From Crithidia sp. LVH-60A (taxonomy: Eukaryota > Euglenozoa > Kinetoplastea > Trypanosomatida > Trypanosomatidae), in assembly GCA_030078075.1 (NCBI GenBank), contig CP119637.1:1302501-1366500 (forward strand): a stretch of 64,000 nt of DNA. The letters are read 5' to 3'. How positions within the stretch are numbered: position 1 is the stretch's first letter; each line of letters begins with the position of its first letter. The notes under the pieces were generated by a model that worked only from the letters and a program-made list of their open reading frames with translations, was not told where the DNA came from and made no database searches. Both the position numbers and the translations under genes were made by a program. Positions 19,943 through 30,765 of this stretch are shown here, in pieces.

Positions 19943-21374
19943 CGGCGGAACACGGGGGCACGGCAAGGGGCCGGCGGTGTCACTCGCCTCTCTCGAACTC
20001 TCCCCACCCCGCCACTCGCAGCGCCAGGCGAAGGTGTGCGAGGCTGCGGGTGTGCACCAACGTCCCCGCGAAGATCATCCGTTGAGTCAGCATTCGGTGG
20101 GTCCATCAGCGTGCGGGCAAGGGACACGAGCGTAATGGGAGGCGACGTTCCCTCCAACCCCTCGGTAGATCGATACGCTGTTGCTGCTGGTGCTGCTGCT
20201 GTTGTAGGGAAGAGCTCCTCCTTGCTGCAGTAAGACCCTCGCTGCTCCTCGAGCGGCGCAGCAGGAGCGAGTACGCGAGAGGTAGAGGGAGGCGCCGTGC
20301 CTTGGTTGAGGAGGGTGTTGTCCCAACGCGCGGCTTTTGTTCTCGGCTGCGTCATGCTCGAGAATGCAGCAGAAGCATCCAAGGAAGCTGCACACTAAAT
20401 AGAATATTTGATAGTTGACGCAGATGCAGCCGAAAGTGTGTGCGCTTAAAGGACGACGATATGGCCACGTCGGTGTCACGGCTCAAGACCTGAAAAGGAC
20501 TACAGCAAAATAAAATACAAGGAGAGACGCGCAGGAGTCACTCCGGCCATAAAAAAAAAAAGTGAAGAACAAAGATGCAAAGGAGATTAGAAGGAAAGAG
20601 AGCCCTATCAGAACTAAAAATAAAAAAAACTAGACGATGCGTCACTTGCACTTTAAAAATTTTGATTTCCTCAATAATTCTCTCCGGGACTTTTTTTTTT
20701 TTGAGGGTGTGTAAGTATTCAGTGGTGATCGAAAAAAAACGTTTTGCGCTTTCAAGAGAAGCAAAAAAAAGGGTGTGCGAGTTTTAGAGGAGCGGTAAAG
20801 GCGTAAAGCGAGCAAATTGCCGCCGCGGACAGCTGCTCAGGCGGACGTTAAGACCGTCGGTAGGATGTTTTGTTGTTTTTTCCAACGCTGCTTCTCGCAG
20901 AAAAAAATAAACGAATGGCGCGTCGTGCACTCACAAAGGTATCGAAGCTGCCGCCGAGTCGAAAAAAATGTGAAGTAAACTAGAATGATAGTGTGGCATT
21001 TTGCTGACAGCAGGAAAGACGTACTTCGAATCTTTTTTAAGCACACACACCTTTCACAGTGTGAATTTTTGTTATTGTTGGTTGTTATGCGGTTTATCTT
21101 ACTCGACCAGAGTTAAAGCACTTAGGTGTGCTGCAGTGACTACGTTAAGAAAAGCTTTCTTTTTTAAGAAGAGAAGCTCCGGGCAGATCAACTGACACAA
21201 TCGACAACACCTCTATCACCCACAGTGCAGAGAGGGAAAGGCTCGCCACCTCCATCACCTCTGCAACACACAGAAACAATCACGCCCATCGCACAGCTCC
21301 TTACATCGTTTAGCGGCACGAGGAATCGGCAGATGACGGCCCTATCGGCACAGTCGCACCTGCGTACGCCCCGC
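19943..21374. other. Intergenic with possible N-terminal extension of the BT1 gene
   Basis: The left part (about 19970-20382) has GC-rich, coding-like sequence on the minus strand, with a Ser/Pro/Ala-rich frame that contains MTQPRTKAARWDNTLLNQG. It may be a cytosolic N-terminus of the BT1 transporter. The remainder (20383-21374) is AT-rich spacer with A and T runs. Confidence 0.45.
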
Positions 21375-21782
21375 TTACTTCTTCCGCTTCAGCTTCAGCG
21401 TCTTTCCCTTCGCCTTCATGCGCAGCTTCGGCGCCGCGGACGCGTTGCCCTCCTTCTTGGCCGAGTTGCGCGACATGAGGCGACCCGTGTGTGTCTTGGA
21501 CTTGACACCCGAGGCACAGTCTACGCAGAAGCCCACCACACGGCCCTCCTTGCCGCAGGTCGGGCAGGTCCAGAGCACGCCCTTGCGGTCATCAAACCCG
21601 TTGTAGATGTCGATGGGCGACTCGAGGCCAAGTCGAATTTTGTTCTTGCCCTTCATCTTCGGGCGGGTCTTCTTGAGGTGGATAGACTTGGGCACGCTGG
21701 GGACGACGGCGGGCATGACGCCACCGTTGGCCTGCAGCGTCGCCTTCTTCTTCTGCCGCTGTTGGCGCGTCTTGGAGACCAT
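21375..21782 (-). CDS. Basic zinc-ribbon protein, family not recognised
   Basis: A 135-residue, strongly basic protein. A CPTCG...CVDC pair in the segment WTCPTCGKEGRVVGFCVDCA forms one probable zinc ribbon. The flanks are Lys-rich: KTRQQRQKKKATLQ at the N-terminus and KLRMKAKGKTLKLKRKK at the C-terminus. Such composition suits an RNA- or ribosome-binding protein of nucleolus or mitochondrion. The well-ordered central block (HLKKTRPKMKGKNKIRLGLE) suggests conservation. I do not recognise an orthologue outside kinetoplastids. The ATG at 21782 is clear. Confidence 0.75.
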   Translation of the reverse strand: MVSKTRQQRQKKKATLQANGGVMPAVVPSVPKSIHLKKTRPKMKGKNKIRLGLESPIDIYNGFDDRKGVLWTCPTCGKEGRVVGFCVDCASGVKSKTHTGRLMSRNSAKKEGNASAAPKLRMKAKGKTLKLKRKK

Positions 21783-22208
21783 TCCTAATGCAAATAGATC
21801 AGCGAAGCCTGTGTAGGCTGTGTGTGTAGGCTGTGTGTGTGTGTATGTGTGCGTGTCGGTGTGTACGAAAGCGGAGAGAAAAGGGGAGAGCAGAATTAGA
21901 TATAACGTTCGGGTTCAAGGTGAAAGGGAAGAGATAATCCAGCACACACTAGAAGAGAGGGGAAAAAAACTTAGCGTTGTCTTTCAACGCAGGCACTGGA
22001 AGACCGCAGGCACACGTGTTGCCTTGCTCTCCCTCGCAGAACGCGTTGCCGCTGCCGGTGTGGCCTCCGTCGTGGTTTTGTTGACAATCGTTCTTTTAAT
22101 GCGTGGGTGATGCTTCTCTTATCTGCTAAAATCGTAAAAATACCATCAAAAATAGTGCGCTGTTAAAAGAACTGAAGAGCGGTCAGAAAGCAAAAAACAC
22201 TTTATCAG
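21783..22208. other. Intergenic, cold-shock-like protein to zinc-ribbon protein
   Basis: Spacer with a (GT)n-rich stretch at about 21815-21862 next to the zinc-ribbon gene's start and AT-rich sequence elsewhere. No gene. Confidence 0.5.
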
Positions 22209-24672
22209 CTAAAAGAAATAAAACTTGGGTTCCTCGTTGCGCTCTCTGCCCTTGCGGACGCACTCCTCATACTTGGGGGCCATATCCTTCGCCTGCTTCC
22301 ACGCGTACTCCTTCTGGTCCTCTGTAAGCCGCGACTGGTACTTCTTCAGCATCTTGTCCAGCTTCTTCGGGTCCTTGGTCTTCATGGCAACGTTCATCAT
22401 CGAGGCCGGGCCGATCAACGCGAGGTGCCCCGCCGTCATGTCGCTGTTGGGGAAGCGGATGTTCTTGCGCGGGTCATTCCACCAGTGATCCTTCTTCAGC
22501 AACTCCTCGCTGTCCAGGAACTTACCGCCCTCGGTGCCGTCGTCATCCTCATCCTCATCCAGTGTCAGCGCTCGATTCTGCAGGTCCTTCACCTCTCTCG
22601 TGTCGTAGCCGGCCTTGTCCATGCGGTTCAGCCAGTAGCTCGTGCTCATCGGAGATGGGATGGCCTCGTTCATGTTGCCGTCCATCGAGAGCGACGGCTC
22701 CTTCGGCCGCAGCTCCGCCGCCTCCAGCGTGGTTTCTTCCGTCTCCGTCTCCAGCAGCACCAAGTTGCAAACAAGACGGCCCGTGCTGCCGAAGGTCGTA
22801 AACTTCACCTGCCGCCCCTTCTTCAAGAGGTGCTGCTTTGCGGCGTAGGCGATGACGTTCTCGTCGGGGTCACGCAGGACGTAACGACTCTGTTCCTCAC
22901 CATCACCCACCACGATGCCCTGCGCCTCCACCGGCGACCACGAGAGCAGCGTGCCGTACACCCACTCCACTCCATCCGGCTCCACGTCTGTGGCCGCACC
23001 AGATGATCGTGGAGGCTGCGACGCAGACGCCGGTACAAACGTCTTTGCTCCGTCTGCTGCCTCCTCCACAACGCGCTTCCGTTCCACAAGCGGCTTCACC
23101 TCCATCAACGGGGTTGTCGCCGTGCTCAGAATATCCACCTCACGTGCATAACGCGGGCTCTCGGGGTCGCGCTTGAACTGCACGACGGCGCCGCGCAGCT
23201 GATGCGAGCTCTGGTCCACCAACTGAACAAAGTCCGCGGCAGAGCGGAGGTAGTAGTGGCCGCCATCGCCACCCTCGACGACGCCCTGGCCGCCGCTCCA
23301 GCGGACGACAACGCCGTAGTAAACCTTCTGTGGGTCGACTGGCGGCTCTGCGTGCTGCTGGTCAAGCGGGGAAGGACCACCAGCACCAGCCGCATCGGCC
23401 TCAGCAGCCTGTCGTGTCAGCAGCTGACGAAGCGGTGGCTGTCGTGTTGTTTCCATTCGCTGCAGCAGCGGTGCCTCCCACCGCTACCTCGTTGTCGTCC
23501 AATACATAGGCACTCGGACGTCCGGTTCGCAGCGCCGCCGCCCGCTCCTTCTGCTTCGCCGCCTGCGCCTCCTCCAGCGAGGACACGGCGTTGTCGTACG
23601 TCAGCTCCCCCGCCACGGCAATATTTTCCGCGAAGAAGCGGTTGGGCTGGGCTGAGTAGGTCACCTTCGTGAAAGTCACACGGCGGTCAAGAAGACTCTG
23701 CGAAGTCGGCAGCGCACTCTGAAAAGCATAGACGTTTCGGATAATGCACAGCGTTTCGTTGTTTGCGTCATCTTCTCCTGATGCAATCACGGCGTCTGTT
23801 GTCGTTGTGACGGGCTCACCCGCGCGCAGCTCGCGCAGCAACCCGCTGCGATGTATGCCGGACCAGGCAAGGATCACGCCGCTCACCTTCTCCGCCACGA
23901 CCTCGCGGTGGATGGCGGATGCCTGGGCCCTCTCTCGCTGCTCCGCAAGAAGGCGCTTCGCCTCCTCAGAGCTGCCGAGCTGCTGGCGCAACTTCAAGTA
24001 CGCGTTCGTCTCCGGGTCGAAGAGGCGGCTGCTACGCATATCCTTGAGGTTCTTGGTGGGCTTGATGACCTCTTCGTGGGAGAGCGGTCCGCTCCAACGC
24101 GCGATCTGCTTTGCTGGGATGCTGCTGATGTCCACCGTAATGTTCTTGGCAAATAGCACCACGTTCTCAGGCAGCGCTGCTTTGGACGGAGACGCAGACT
24201 CCTTGTCTGATTGCGCACTCTCTGCAGCGGGGACGGCTGCACTGCTCGACGGACGCACCGGTTTTAGGTGCGTCAGCATCTCAGGGGACAAGAAGTTCAC
24301 CGGTGGCTTCTGGCGGTAGCTCTCCGCGGTGATTGGAGTGAGTCGAGAACGGATAATCACGCGATCGGCGGTGGCCTTCTCGTCGACATCGAACTCCACC
24401 ACCGCACCCTCCAAGGTACGCAGCATCGTCGGCAGCACCGTTTCAAAGGCGCGTGTGTTGGCGATGCGGTAGCGGCGGCCTGCTTTGTCCTCGACGACGC
24501 CGTGGCGCTCAAAGGGGTCCCACTCGGTGATGGTGCCGACCTGCCTGTTGAGCGCTACGGCGTGGGGAGTGGGGCCTGTCGGCGTGAGGGCGGCTTCCGT
24601 GGCAGCGGCTGGTGCGCGGAAGCAGAGGGCCCTCGTCAGCTCACCCACCAAGAGCAGCTGGCTGCGCTGCAT
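22209..24672 (-). CDS. Putative mitochondrial protein with four cold-shock-like repeats (one frameshift)
   Basis: Two long minus-strand frames, 23401-24672 (423 residues, ATG at 24672) and 22209-23456 (415 residues), overlap by 56 bases. Same-strand overlapping genes do not fit trans-spliced transcription units, and both halves carry the same repeat, so I read one gene of about 820 residues with a frame change around 23401-23456. The repeat is a 65-80 residue beta-rich unit: 'G-(I/V/L)--W-------G(V/L)', a Tyr-(I/L)-R strand, then 'L-G--V-F'. Copies start at VGTITEW and SGVILAW in the first half, and at YGVVVRW and YGTLLSW in the second. This resembles the cold-shock/OB barrel that binds single-stranded RNA. 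The N-terminus (MQRSQLLLVGELTRALCFRA) looks like a mitochondrial presequence. An acidic and helical C-terminus ends KFYFF. The function, perhaps mitochondrial RNA handling, is inference. Confidence 0.65.
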
Positions 24673-26005
24673 CTCTTGAAGTGTCCGTTCTCGTATAGTG
24701 AAGAAAGGCAGCTGCAGGATGGGCTACTAAAGAGTCCAAAATAGAAAAACACTACCTATGATTGTGCAGCGAATAACTATTAGGAAAGATCAGTCAAAGT
24801 TAATGCAGGACGGAAGAGAAGGTGAAATAAAAACTTTACGAAGGTGGTGCTGAAGTGGAAGTCATTCGCAACTACAACCGCGAGGAGGTCAATCTTACGA
24901 CGAGGCGGAAGTACTGCGTTCCTTTCTTGCATCCATTGCATCTGTTGCTGCGTCGATCTCCATTAAAATAATGCATTGAAAAAAGGATCGCTGTCGGCGC
25001 CTAAACATCTTTCCATCCCTCTCGTTCTCCAACTGGGAAGAAAGCAAAAAAAGTCTTAACCCAAATAAGGGAAGCACTTCTACAAGCCTCTAATGGAGCC
25101 CCCATGACGTGCACTCTTACGGAGATACAGACTCACCTATTTGACACACACTTGTTTTTTTTTTTATCGAATGCTGTAAATAAAAGAGATAAGAGTATCA
25201 CAGAAGTCGTGTCATTGTCTGAGATGGGCACGGTGAAAAAGAAACGGGTGGGACCGTCTTGCACACCTCTGCAGCTGCCGGAGCTTGGAGCGGAGAGGGA
25301 AAGAGAAAGAGGAGGAAGACGGCAAGCGGGATGCGGAGAGAGCGCCACTCGGGGAGAAGCAGAGCGGAAGGCAACCACAGCCAGACAAGACACATACACA
25401 CACAGAGAGAGTGAAGAAAGAGGTGACACACAGTCAGAGGATCCAAGAACAAGAACAAGAGAGAGAAAGAAAAGAAAAACGGAAAACACACACAAAATTC
25501 AACAAGCCTATGGTAGTGGACCCTTCTTGTGCGGAGGGGCACAAAGAAGAGGCGCAATGAGGCAAACACTGTTGTGCTGGTAGAGACGATGAAATGTTGG
25601 GATGGGAGGGCATGAAGTAGCCTGAAGTAGCCGGTAAACGATGCAGTTAAAGCCACACCTCGCTCTTAGAGTCTAACAGATGTAAAAAAAAAAAAAACAT
25701 ACGGAAGTAGATAGGCGGTCAGCCTCGAAACGCAAGGCGGCAAAGATGGGGCACGAGGAGGGCGGGGGAATCAAGCAACTACCTCCACAGAACAATTTTG
25801 AATTATCTTTTGATGAAGATCACCAAACAGCACGTAGTACCGGCTTCCTTCTTCAGGAAATAAAGAAGAAACGCACACTCATACACATATATATACTTGG
25901 TTGGTGGCGTATTTGTTTGGGTGAGATGCTGACCCCGCGACGAGAGAAAACCAAAGGGTTCTCCTCCGTCCTTCTCTTTTTTGCTAACCACCCACTCAGC
26001 GAGCC
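24673..26005. other. Intergenic, zinc-ribbon giant to cold-shock-like gene
   Basis: About 1.3 kb without a supported gene. Contains purine-rich plus-strand tracts (about 25285-25500), A/T homopolymers and an ATATATAC run near 25889. Frames here are shadows of poly-purine sequence. Confidence 0.5.
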
Positions 26006-29000
26006 TCATGACAAGAAGATGCGCTTGTGGCCACACACAGCACAGAACTTGGCGGCATCGTCCACGTGGCGCTGGCCGCACTCCACACAGAAAGGTGCGG
26101 GGCGTGGCTCCGGAGAGAGAGCAGCAGCAGCAGCAGCAACGGGAGGGGCCTCCACGACAACAGCGGCAGTCGGTGCCTGTGGTGAAGGTGTTGGGGGAGA
26201 GGAGTGAGCAAGATGCACTGCAGGGGAAGCCGTTGCAGTGGCAGCCACCGTAGCGCTTCCCTCCGATGCAGCGGCAGAAGCTTTTGTTGAACTATCACTT
26301 ATAGAACCACCAGGATTGTGCGACTTGACGGTCGTCAGCGTCGTCAGCTTGGCGTTCACCCGTCTCTCTGCGCGACGCAAGCCCGTGGCACCGGTGTTGG
26401 TGGCATAAGGGCTGGCAGCAGTAGGAGCAGCTCCTGCCGCGGGACCTGGCGCCGCCGCTTCTCGCCGCGTAGGCACACCCGTGCGGTGCAGCGGCGCTCG
26501 TGTCGCGAACGGCGCCAGCGTTGTCTTCGCACCAGCAGCGGCACCACTACGAGCCGGTGGCGGTGACAAGTGGTTGTCAGCAGCAGCGGTGGCCGTCGTG
26601 GCAGTCCCCGCGCGGTTTTCTGCCCGTCCACGCGCCGCAGCACTGGGCGACGACGCAGGCGTCACCGCAGCGCTCGACGAGGACGGCGAGGGAGCTACCA
26701 TAGTCGGGTTCAGCGACGTGGTGTGGATGACAGGCCTGCGGGGCTGCAGCAGTGACGGTGTTGTTGTTGCCTTTGCAGGGTGCGCAGCGGCAGCTCTGGT
26801 TCCCTCCACTGCAGTTGCAACTGATTGGGTGGGCTCTGATGCTCCAGCTGCTGGACTGTGTGCCACATTTGCCGCCACTGTTGGAGACGCCACGACTGTC
26901 GTGGTGGACGCGTTGGCTGCGCCGCTCGCAACAGGACGGCGTTCGCCGCCTGCGTTCTCGTAGGCGGCTGTTCGAAGTCGTCCATTGGCTACCGGCGACG
27001 CGGCAGCAGATGTGGTGGAGACGGAGGAGGCGGGTCGGCGGATAGCTTTTACCGTGAGGGCACCGTCGAGATCTGCTGTGTTCTGCTGCTGTGCTGCGGA
27101 TGACGCCTGCGGCTCCACAGCAGCCTTCTCCCTCGATTGGGTGGAGCTTTGGAGGCTTGTCGTCGGTGTCAACGTCTTCTTCTTGGTCGTAGGGCCGTGT
27201 CCTACGGGGCCCAAACGCGCGCGCTCCTCCGCTGCTGCCTTGCGCTCCCGCTCCTGGCGGTCCTGCAGCACCTGCTGGCGGCGCATCTCAAAGAGGGCGG
27301 TGGACTTCTGTAGGTTGCCCGAGGCGCCGTCGACCGTCTTCTCCAACGCCGGCCGTGAAGCCCGCGGGTACGACTCGGTGCCGCTGCGCTCCCGCGAGTA
27401 CCGCGCAACCGACGACTCCGCCGTGCCGGGCGGGTGAGGTGTGGCGCGGGTTGGCTGCACGACGCTGCTCCTTCGCGGACGCGAGGTGCGCGTCACCGAT
27501 GACTCGCTGCGCATGTAGGAACTCTCGCGCGACTCGCGTCCCACCGAGACTGTTGGGTAATCCCTTGCGTACGATCCGGAGGGACGTGCGCGCGAGACGG
27601 AGAGGCCGCGGTCCGCCTCGGTCACCGTGTCGTTCTGTGCGTGTGCGGCGTGATCTTGTGCGGGCTTCTTTACAGAGAGGTCCTGTCGCACCACACGCGC
27701 CATGCGCTTCGGTTTGGCGTCGACAGACTCGGAGGCCGATGCGTCGCCGCTGCTCTTCCGCTTTCCCGCTCCCACGGGCTCCGTCGCTTTTACGCGCGGG
27801 AAGGCGGTGTTCGACGTCTGCAGGGTGCTCTGTGCTCCCGTCACGTTCGTCGTCTCGCTCTCCGTTGCGTTATCGAAGTCCACTTCAATGGTGGCGGCCA
27901 GCTGCACGGCGTGCCCCTTCTTCCCCGCCATTAGGCTGCTAAAGGATGTATCCGCTGAGACCGCAGGTGGCGCGTTCGGAGCCTCCTCCGCCTCGGTTAA
28001 AAATGAGGAATGGTCCACCGCCACTACCACCACCGGCGACAGCACCGAAGGCGCTTCAGCGTGTGCGGGCGACGCGTCTCCGCCGCCCAGCGCAGGATCG
28101 ACATGAGCAGGACTCTCCTCCGGCGCGGTTCCCGAAGCGGCAAGCGCGGCCGCGGCAGCTCGGGTGTGGCGCGCCAAATAGTTCTGCATGAGCGGCGACG
28201 CAGCCGGCGCGCCTGAACGACTGCCTTGAGAGTCTGCTGCGGCAGCGGCTGTGCTGGTAGAAGCGTGCGCGGGTGCGGGGGCATCATGACGCGGTCCAGG
28301 AAGCGGGCTGCGTCGCATTCTTTCTGCACTCTTCTCCATAGAAGATGCGTTGCGAGCTTTGCGAATGGGAGACGTTGACCCGTTCTCCGCCGGTGCCCGC
28401 GCTGCCACCTCCGCGGCTCCCGTCGTGGCCGCTGGCTTCTCCTCACTCTTTGGTTGCACACTTGACAGCGTCGCGTGCGGTTGTGGTGTTGGTATTGGTG
28501 GTGCTGCTGTCACGGGCGGCGCAGCAACAACCTCTAAGTCTTTCTTCTCTAACGGTGCCTCCTCAGCGCTAAATGGCGGCTCCGGCGTTGCGACACCGTC
28601 CGTCGGCTTCTTCGGCGTGTTCGCCGTCGGCCGCCGCTTTAGCCAGATAGGTAAGCCGGAGAGGCGCGGCTTCAACGCCGACTGCGCCTCACCGCCATCG
28701 CCCTCTACAGGAGAAAAGTTTGACGCGGCAAGAGGGGAGCTAGCACGGGCGGCAGAGGCGTTGTCATCATCGACTGCCGCAGCTCCTGCTGTTGGTGCCT
28801 TCGTCGCTGCAGCGTCGGGAGACGCGATGGGATGCAGGACGGCGGAAGCCGTAGCGTGACTTTGTGCCGGCGCAGTGCCATCTGGCCACACGACGTGTGC
28901 TCTAACCGGGTCCGATGAAGGTGCCGCCGCATCGTCAAACTTCTCCTCCCGCACGACGGTGAGAGGCGACGCCTCAGCGACACTCGTGGCCGATGGCGCC

Positions 29001-29419
29001 GCCCACCGCCGTCGCCGCACTGAGCTGCGGCACGACGACATCGAACCTGACCGCATGAAAATGTCGTCGCCTGGCGAGGAGCGGCCGGAGCGGACGGAGC
29101 CGTGCATGCGTTCCTTGTTCTCCTGCTGCATCCGCTCCAGGTCTTGAAAGGCCTGCGACAACTCCTTGCCCTCCCCGGCCGCCTGGGCAGGGTCCGGGCC
29201 ACCGCGACGGCGGCGTGACGACCGCGCCGAGCTGGCGATGCTGCGGCTGTCGTCGAGGGGGCTGCCTGGGTCGGTGGGGTGCATCCATGGGGAAGGCACG
29301 CCGGTGCTGGTGCGTGTGGGGCCGTCGAGGCGGAGGGGAGAGCTGTAGGCGCCGGTGGCACGCGTGGGCACGGACAGCATGGGTGAGCCACCCGCCATGC
29401 TGGAGGACGGTGCACTCAT
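26006..29419 (-). CDS. Large low-complexity protein with C-terminal zinc ribbon
   Basis: An intact 1137-residue frame from ATG at 29419. Most is disordered: rich in Ala, Ser, Pro, Thr and Arg, with many RS/SR and charged patches. An Arg-rich patch (SSARSSRRRRGG) is followed by a short helix (FQDLERMQQENKERM, about 90-105). A second probable helix is FEMRRQQVLQDRQERERKAA near residue 715. The last 30 residues (FCVECGQRHVDDAAKFCAVC, then GHKR) form a C-x2-C ... C-x2-C zinc ribbon, the only globular unit visible. Some kinetoplastid cytoskeletal proteins have this layout, but I cannot name an orthologue. The long uninterrupted frame with third-position GC bias shows it is coding despite its low complexity. 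Confidence 0.75.
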   Translation of the reverse strand: MSAPSSSMAGGSPMLSVPTRATGAYSSPLRLDGPTRTSTGVPSPWMHPTDPGSPLDDSRSIASSARSSRRRRGGPDPAQAAGEGKELSQAFQDLERMQQENKERMHGSVRSGRSSPGDDIFMRSGSMSSCRSSVRRRRWAAPSATSVAEASPLTVVREEKFDDAAAPSSDPVRAHVVWPDGTAPAQSHATASAVLHPIASPDAAATKAPTAGAAAVDDDNASAARASSPLAASNFSPVEGDGGEAQSALKPRLSGLPIWLKRRPTANTPKKPTDGVATPEPPFSAEEAPLEKKDLEVVAAPPVTAAPPIPTPQPHATLSSVQPKSEEKPAATTGAAEVAARAPAENGSTSPIRKARNASSMEKSAERMRRSPLPGPRHDAPAPAHASTSTAAAAADSQGSRSGAPAASPLMQNYLARHTRAAAAALAASGTAPEESPAHVDPALGGGDASPAHAEAPSVLSPVVVVAVDHSSFLTEAEEAPNAPPAVSADTSFSSLMAGKKGHAVQLAATIEVDFDNATESETTNVTGAQSTLQTSNTAFPRVKATEPVGAGKRKSSGDASASESVDAKPKRMARVVRQDLSVKKPAQDHAAHAQNDTVTEADRGLSVSRARPSGSYARDYPTVSVGRESRESSYMRSESSVTRTSRPRRSSVVQPTRATPHPPGTAESSVARYSRERSGTESYPRASRPALEKTVDGASGNLQKSTALFEMRRQQVLQDRQERERKAAAEERARLGPVGHGPTTKKKTLTPTTSLQSSTQSREKAAVEPQASSAAQQQNTADLDGALTVKAIRRPASSVSTTSAAASPVANGRLRTAAYENAGGERRPVASGAANASTTTVVASPTVAANVAHSPAAGASEPTQSVATAVEGTRAAAAHPAKATTTPSLLQPRRPVIHTTSLNPTMVAPSPSSSSAAVTPASSPSAAARGRAENRAGTATTATAAADNHLSPPPARSGAAAGAKTTLAPFATRAPLHRTGVPTRREAAAPGPAAGAAPTAASPYATNTGATGLRRAERRVNAKLTTLTTVKSHNPGGSISDSSTKASAAASEGSATVAATATASPAVHLAHSSPPTPSPQAPTAAVVVEAPPVAAAAAALSPEPRPAPFCVECGQRHVDDAAKFCAVCGHKRIFLS

Positions 29420-30765
29420 TACGCCGGTCGTACTACTACTACTGATTTTGTGTTGGTGCGCGCGTGTGCGGGCAACGATCGATATTTAAAAAGACCGTTT
29501 CTTCCAGCAAAAAAAAAAAAAACCAGTGGCGGAGGAAGAGGCGGGAGGTGACAGGACAACGATAGTGGCGCAATTAAAACGAAAGGTGAGTGAACAACTA
29601 TTAAGCAACACACAAGAAACAGAGGGCGGAAAACCCAAGATGTAATGTGGAGGAAGAAAAAGAAAACTAGAGAAAGGTGATGTGGTCCAAATCTAAAACG
29701 AGAATGTAGCCAGTGTGGCGAATAAAGGTCTCAACTCTGATTGGTCAAATAGAAACCAACTACTTATTTTGTGTTGGTACACAGCCACCGCCTGAGAACT
29801 CTCCTATAAAATTGCTTTGTTTACTTTTTTCAACAGAGCCGACCGCTTGGAAAAAAAAAAATGAAAGGGGCGATCGGCTTTACGTACGTCGCTGCCCCTT
29901 AGCTGCCAAACTCACACAGAAAAGAAAAACACGTTCAATCAACACTAAAACAAAACTCAGATCGACAGCGAAACAAACCCGAAGAAGAAGATTTGAGAAA
30001 AAAAAAGATCTAAGGTAGCGGTGAGGGCACTATGATATAGGTTTTTATTTTTGGCTTTCGTGGAATCAGCTCTCGCCAAGCCAAGGGACAGGAGAGGGTG
30101 AAAAAAGAACGACACTACCGCAGCCTTGTGAAGTGCGTGACGTTGACCAATGGCAAGCAGGAAACGCAGCTGTTGAGGGTAAGCGAATAGAAAACGGTTC
30201 CTTCGTCGATGCTTCTGCCTGGAAACAGAATTGTCGCCTTTCTACACCACTCTGAGCTAGTACAGACTACAGGTACGCATAAAAAAAAAAAGAACGCGGA
30301 GGTGAAAGAGTATTTTAGAAAGACAAAAGGAGAGAAAGAGAGAGATAGAAAGATAAGAGAAGGAAACAGGGGTGGCAATGAGTCTCAACGGCAAGTCGCG
30401 TCTGCGCATTGAGTGCACGCATGCTGGGAAGCTACTCTGTTTGGCTTTTCAGCTCTCTTTCTCTTGCAAAGCAGTATCTCGAAAAGTTTAGTGGTCGCAT
30501 GAAGGAACATCATCTTGTTTCATCTCTTTGTTTTGTTTGAGGCATGACTTTTACGAGTCAGCGAGTTTGCGAGGCTAGTACGCCCAGTTTCCTGGCAGCC
30601 CGCAGGTTTTGTAAAACGTGTAAAGAAGGAAAAAAAAAAAATGTGTGGAAAACGAATAAAACAAAAACAGAATGAAGAGCCAAGGCAATCCCCAGTGAAT
30701 CATAAATTCATGCCTGCTTGCAAAGGTGTCTTTCTCCCCCCGCTCTCTCGCTCTCTTTCTCTGCG
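29420..30765. other. Intergenic, HIBCH to zinc-ribbon giant
   Basis: About 1.35 kb AT-rich spacer with poly-A runs. It should contain the HIBCH 3' UTR and the 5' UTR of the downstream gene. No gene seen. Confidence 0.5.

Noticed and set aside
19277-20233. 318-residue plus-strand frame opposite the BT1 transporter
   Set aside because: It mirrors the transporter's codons; no independent features.
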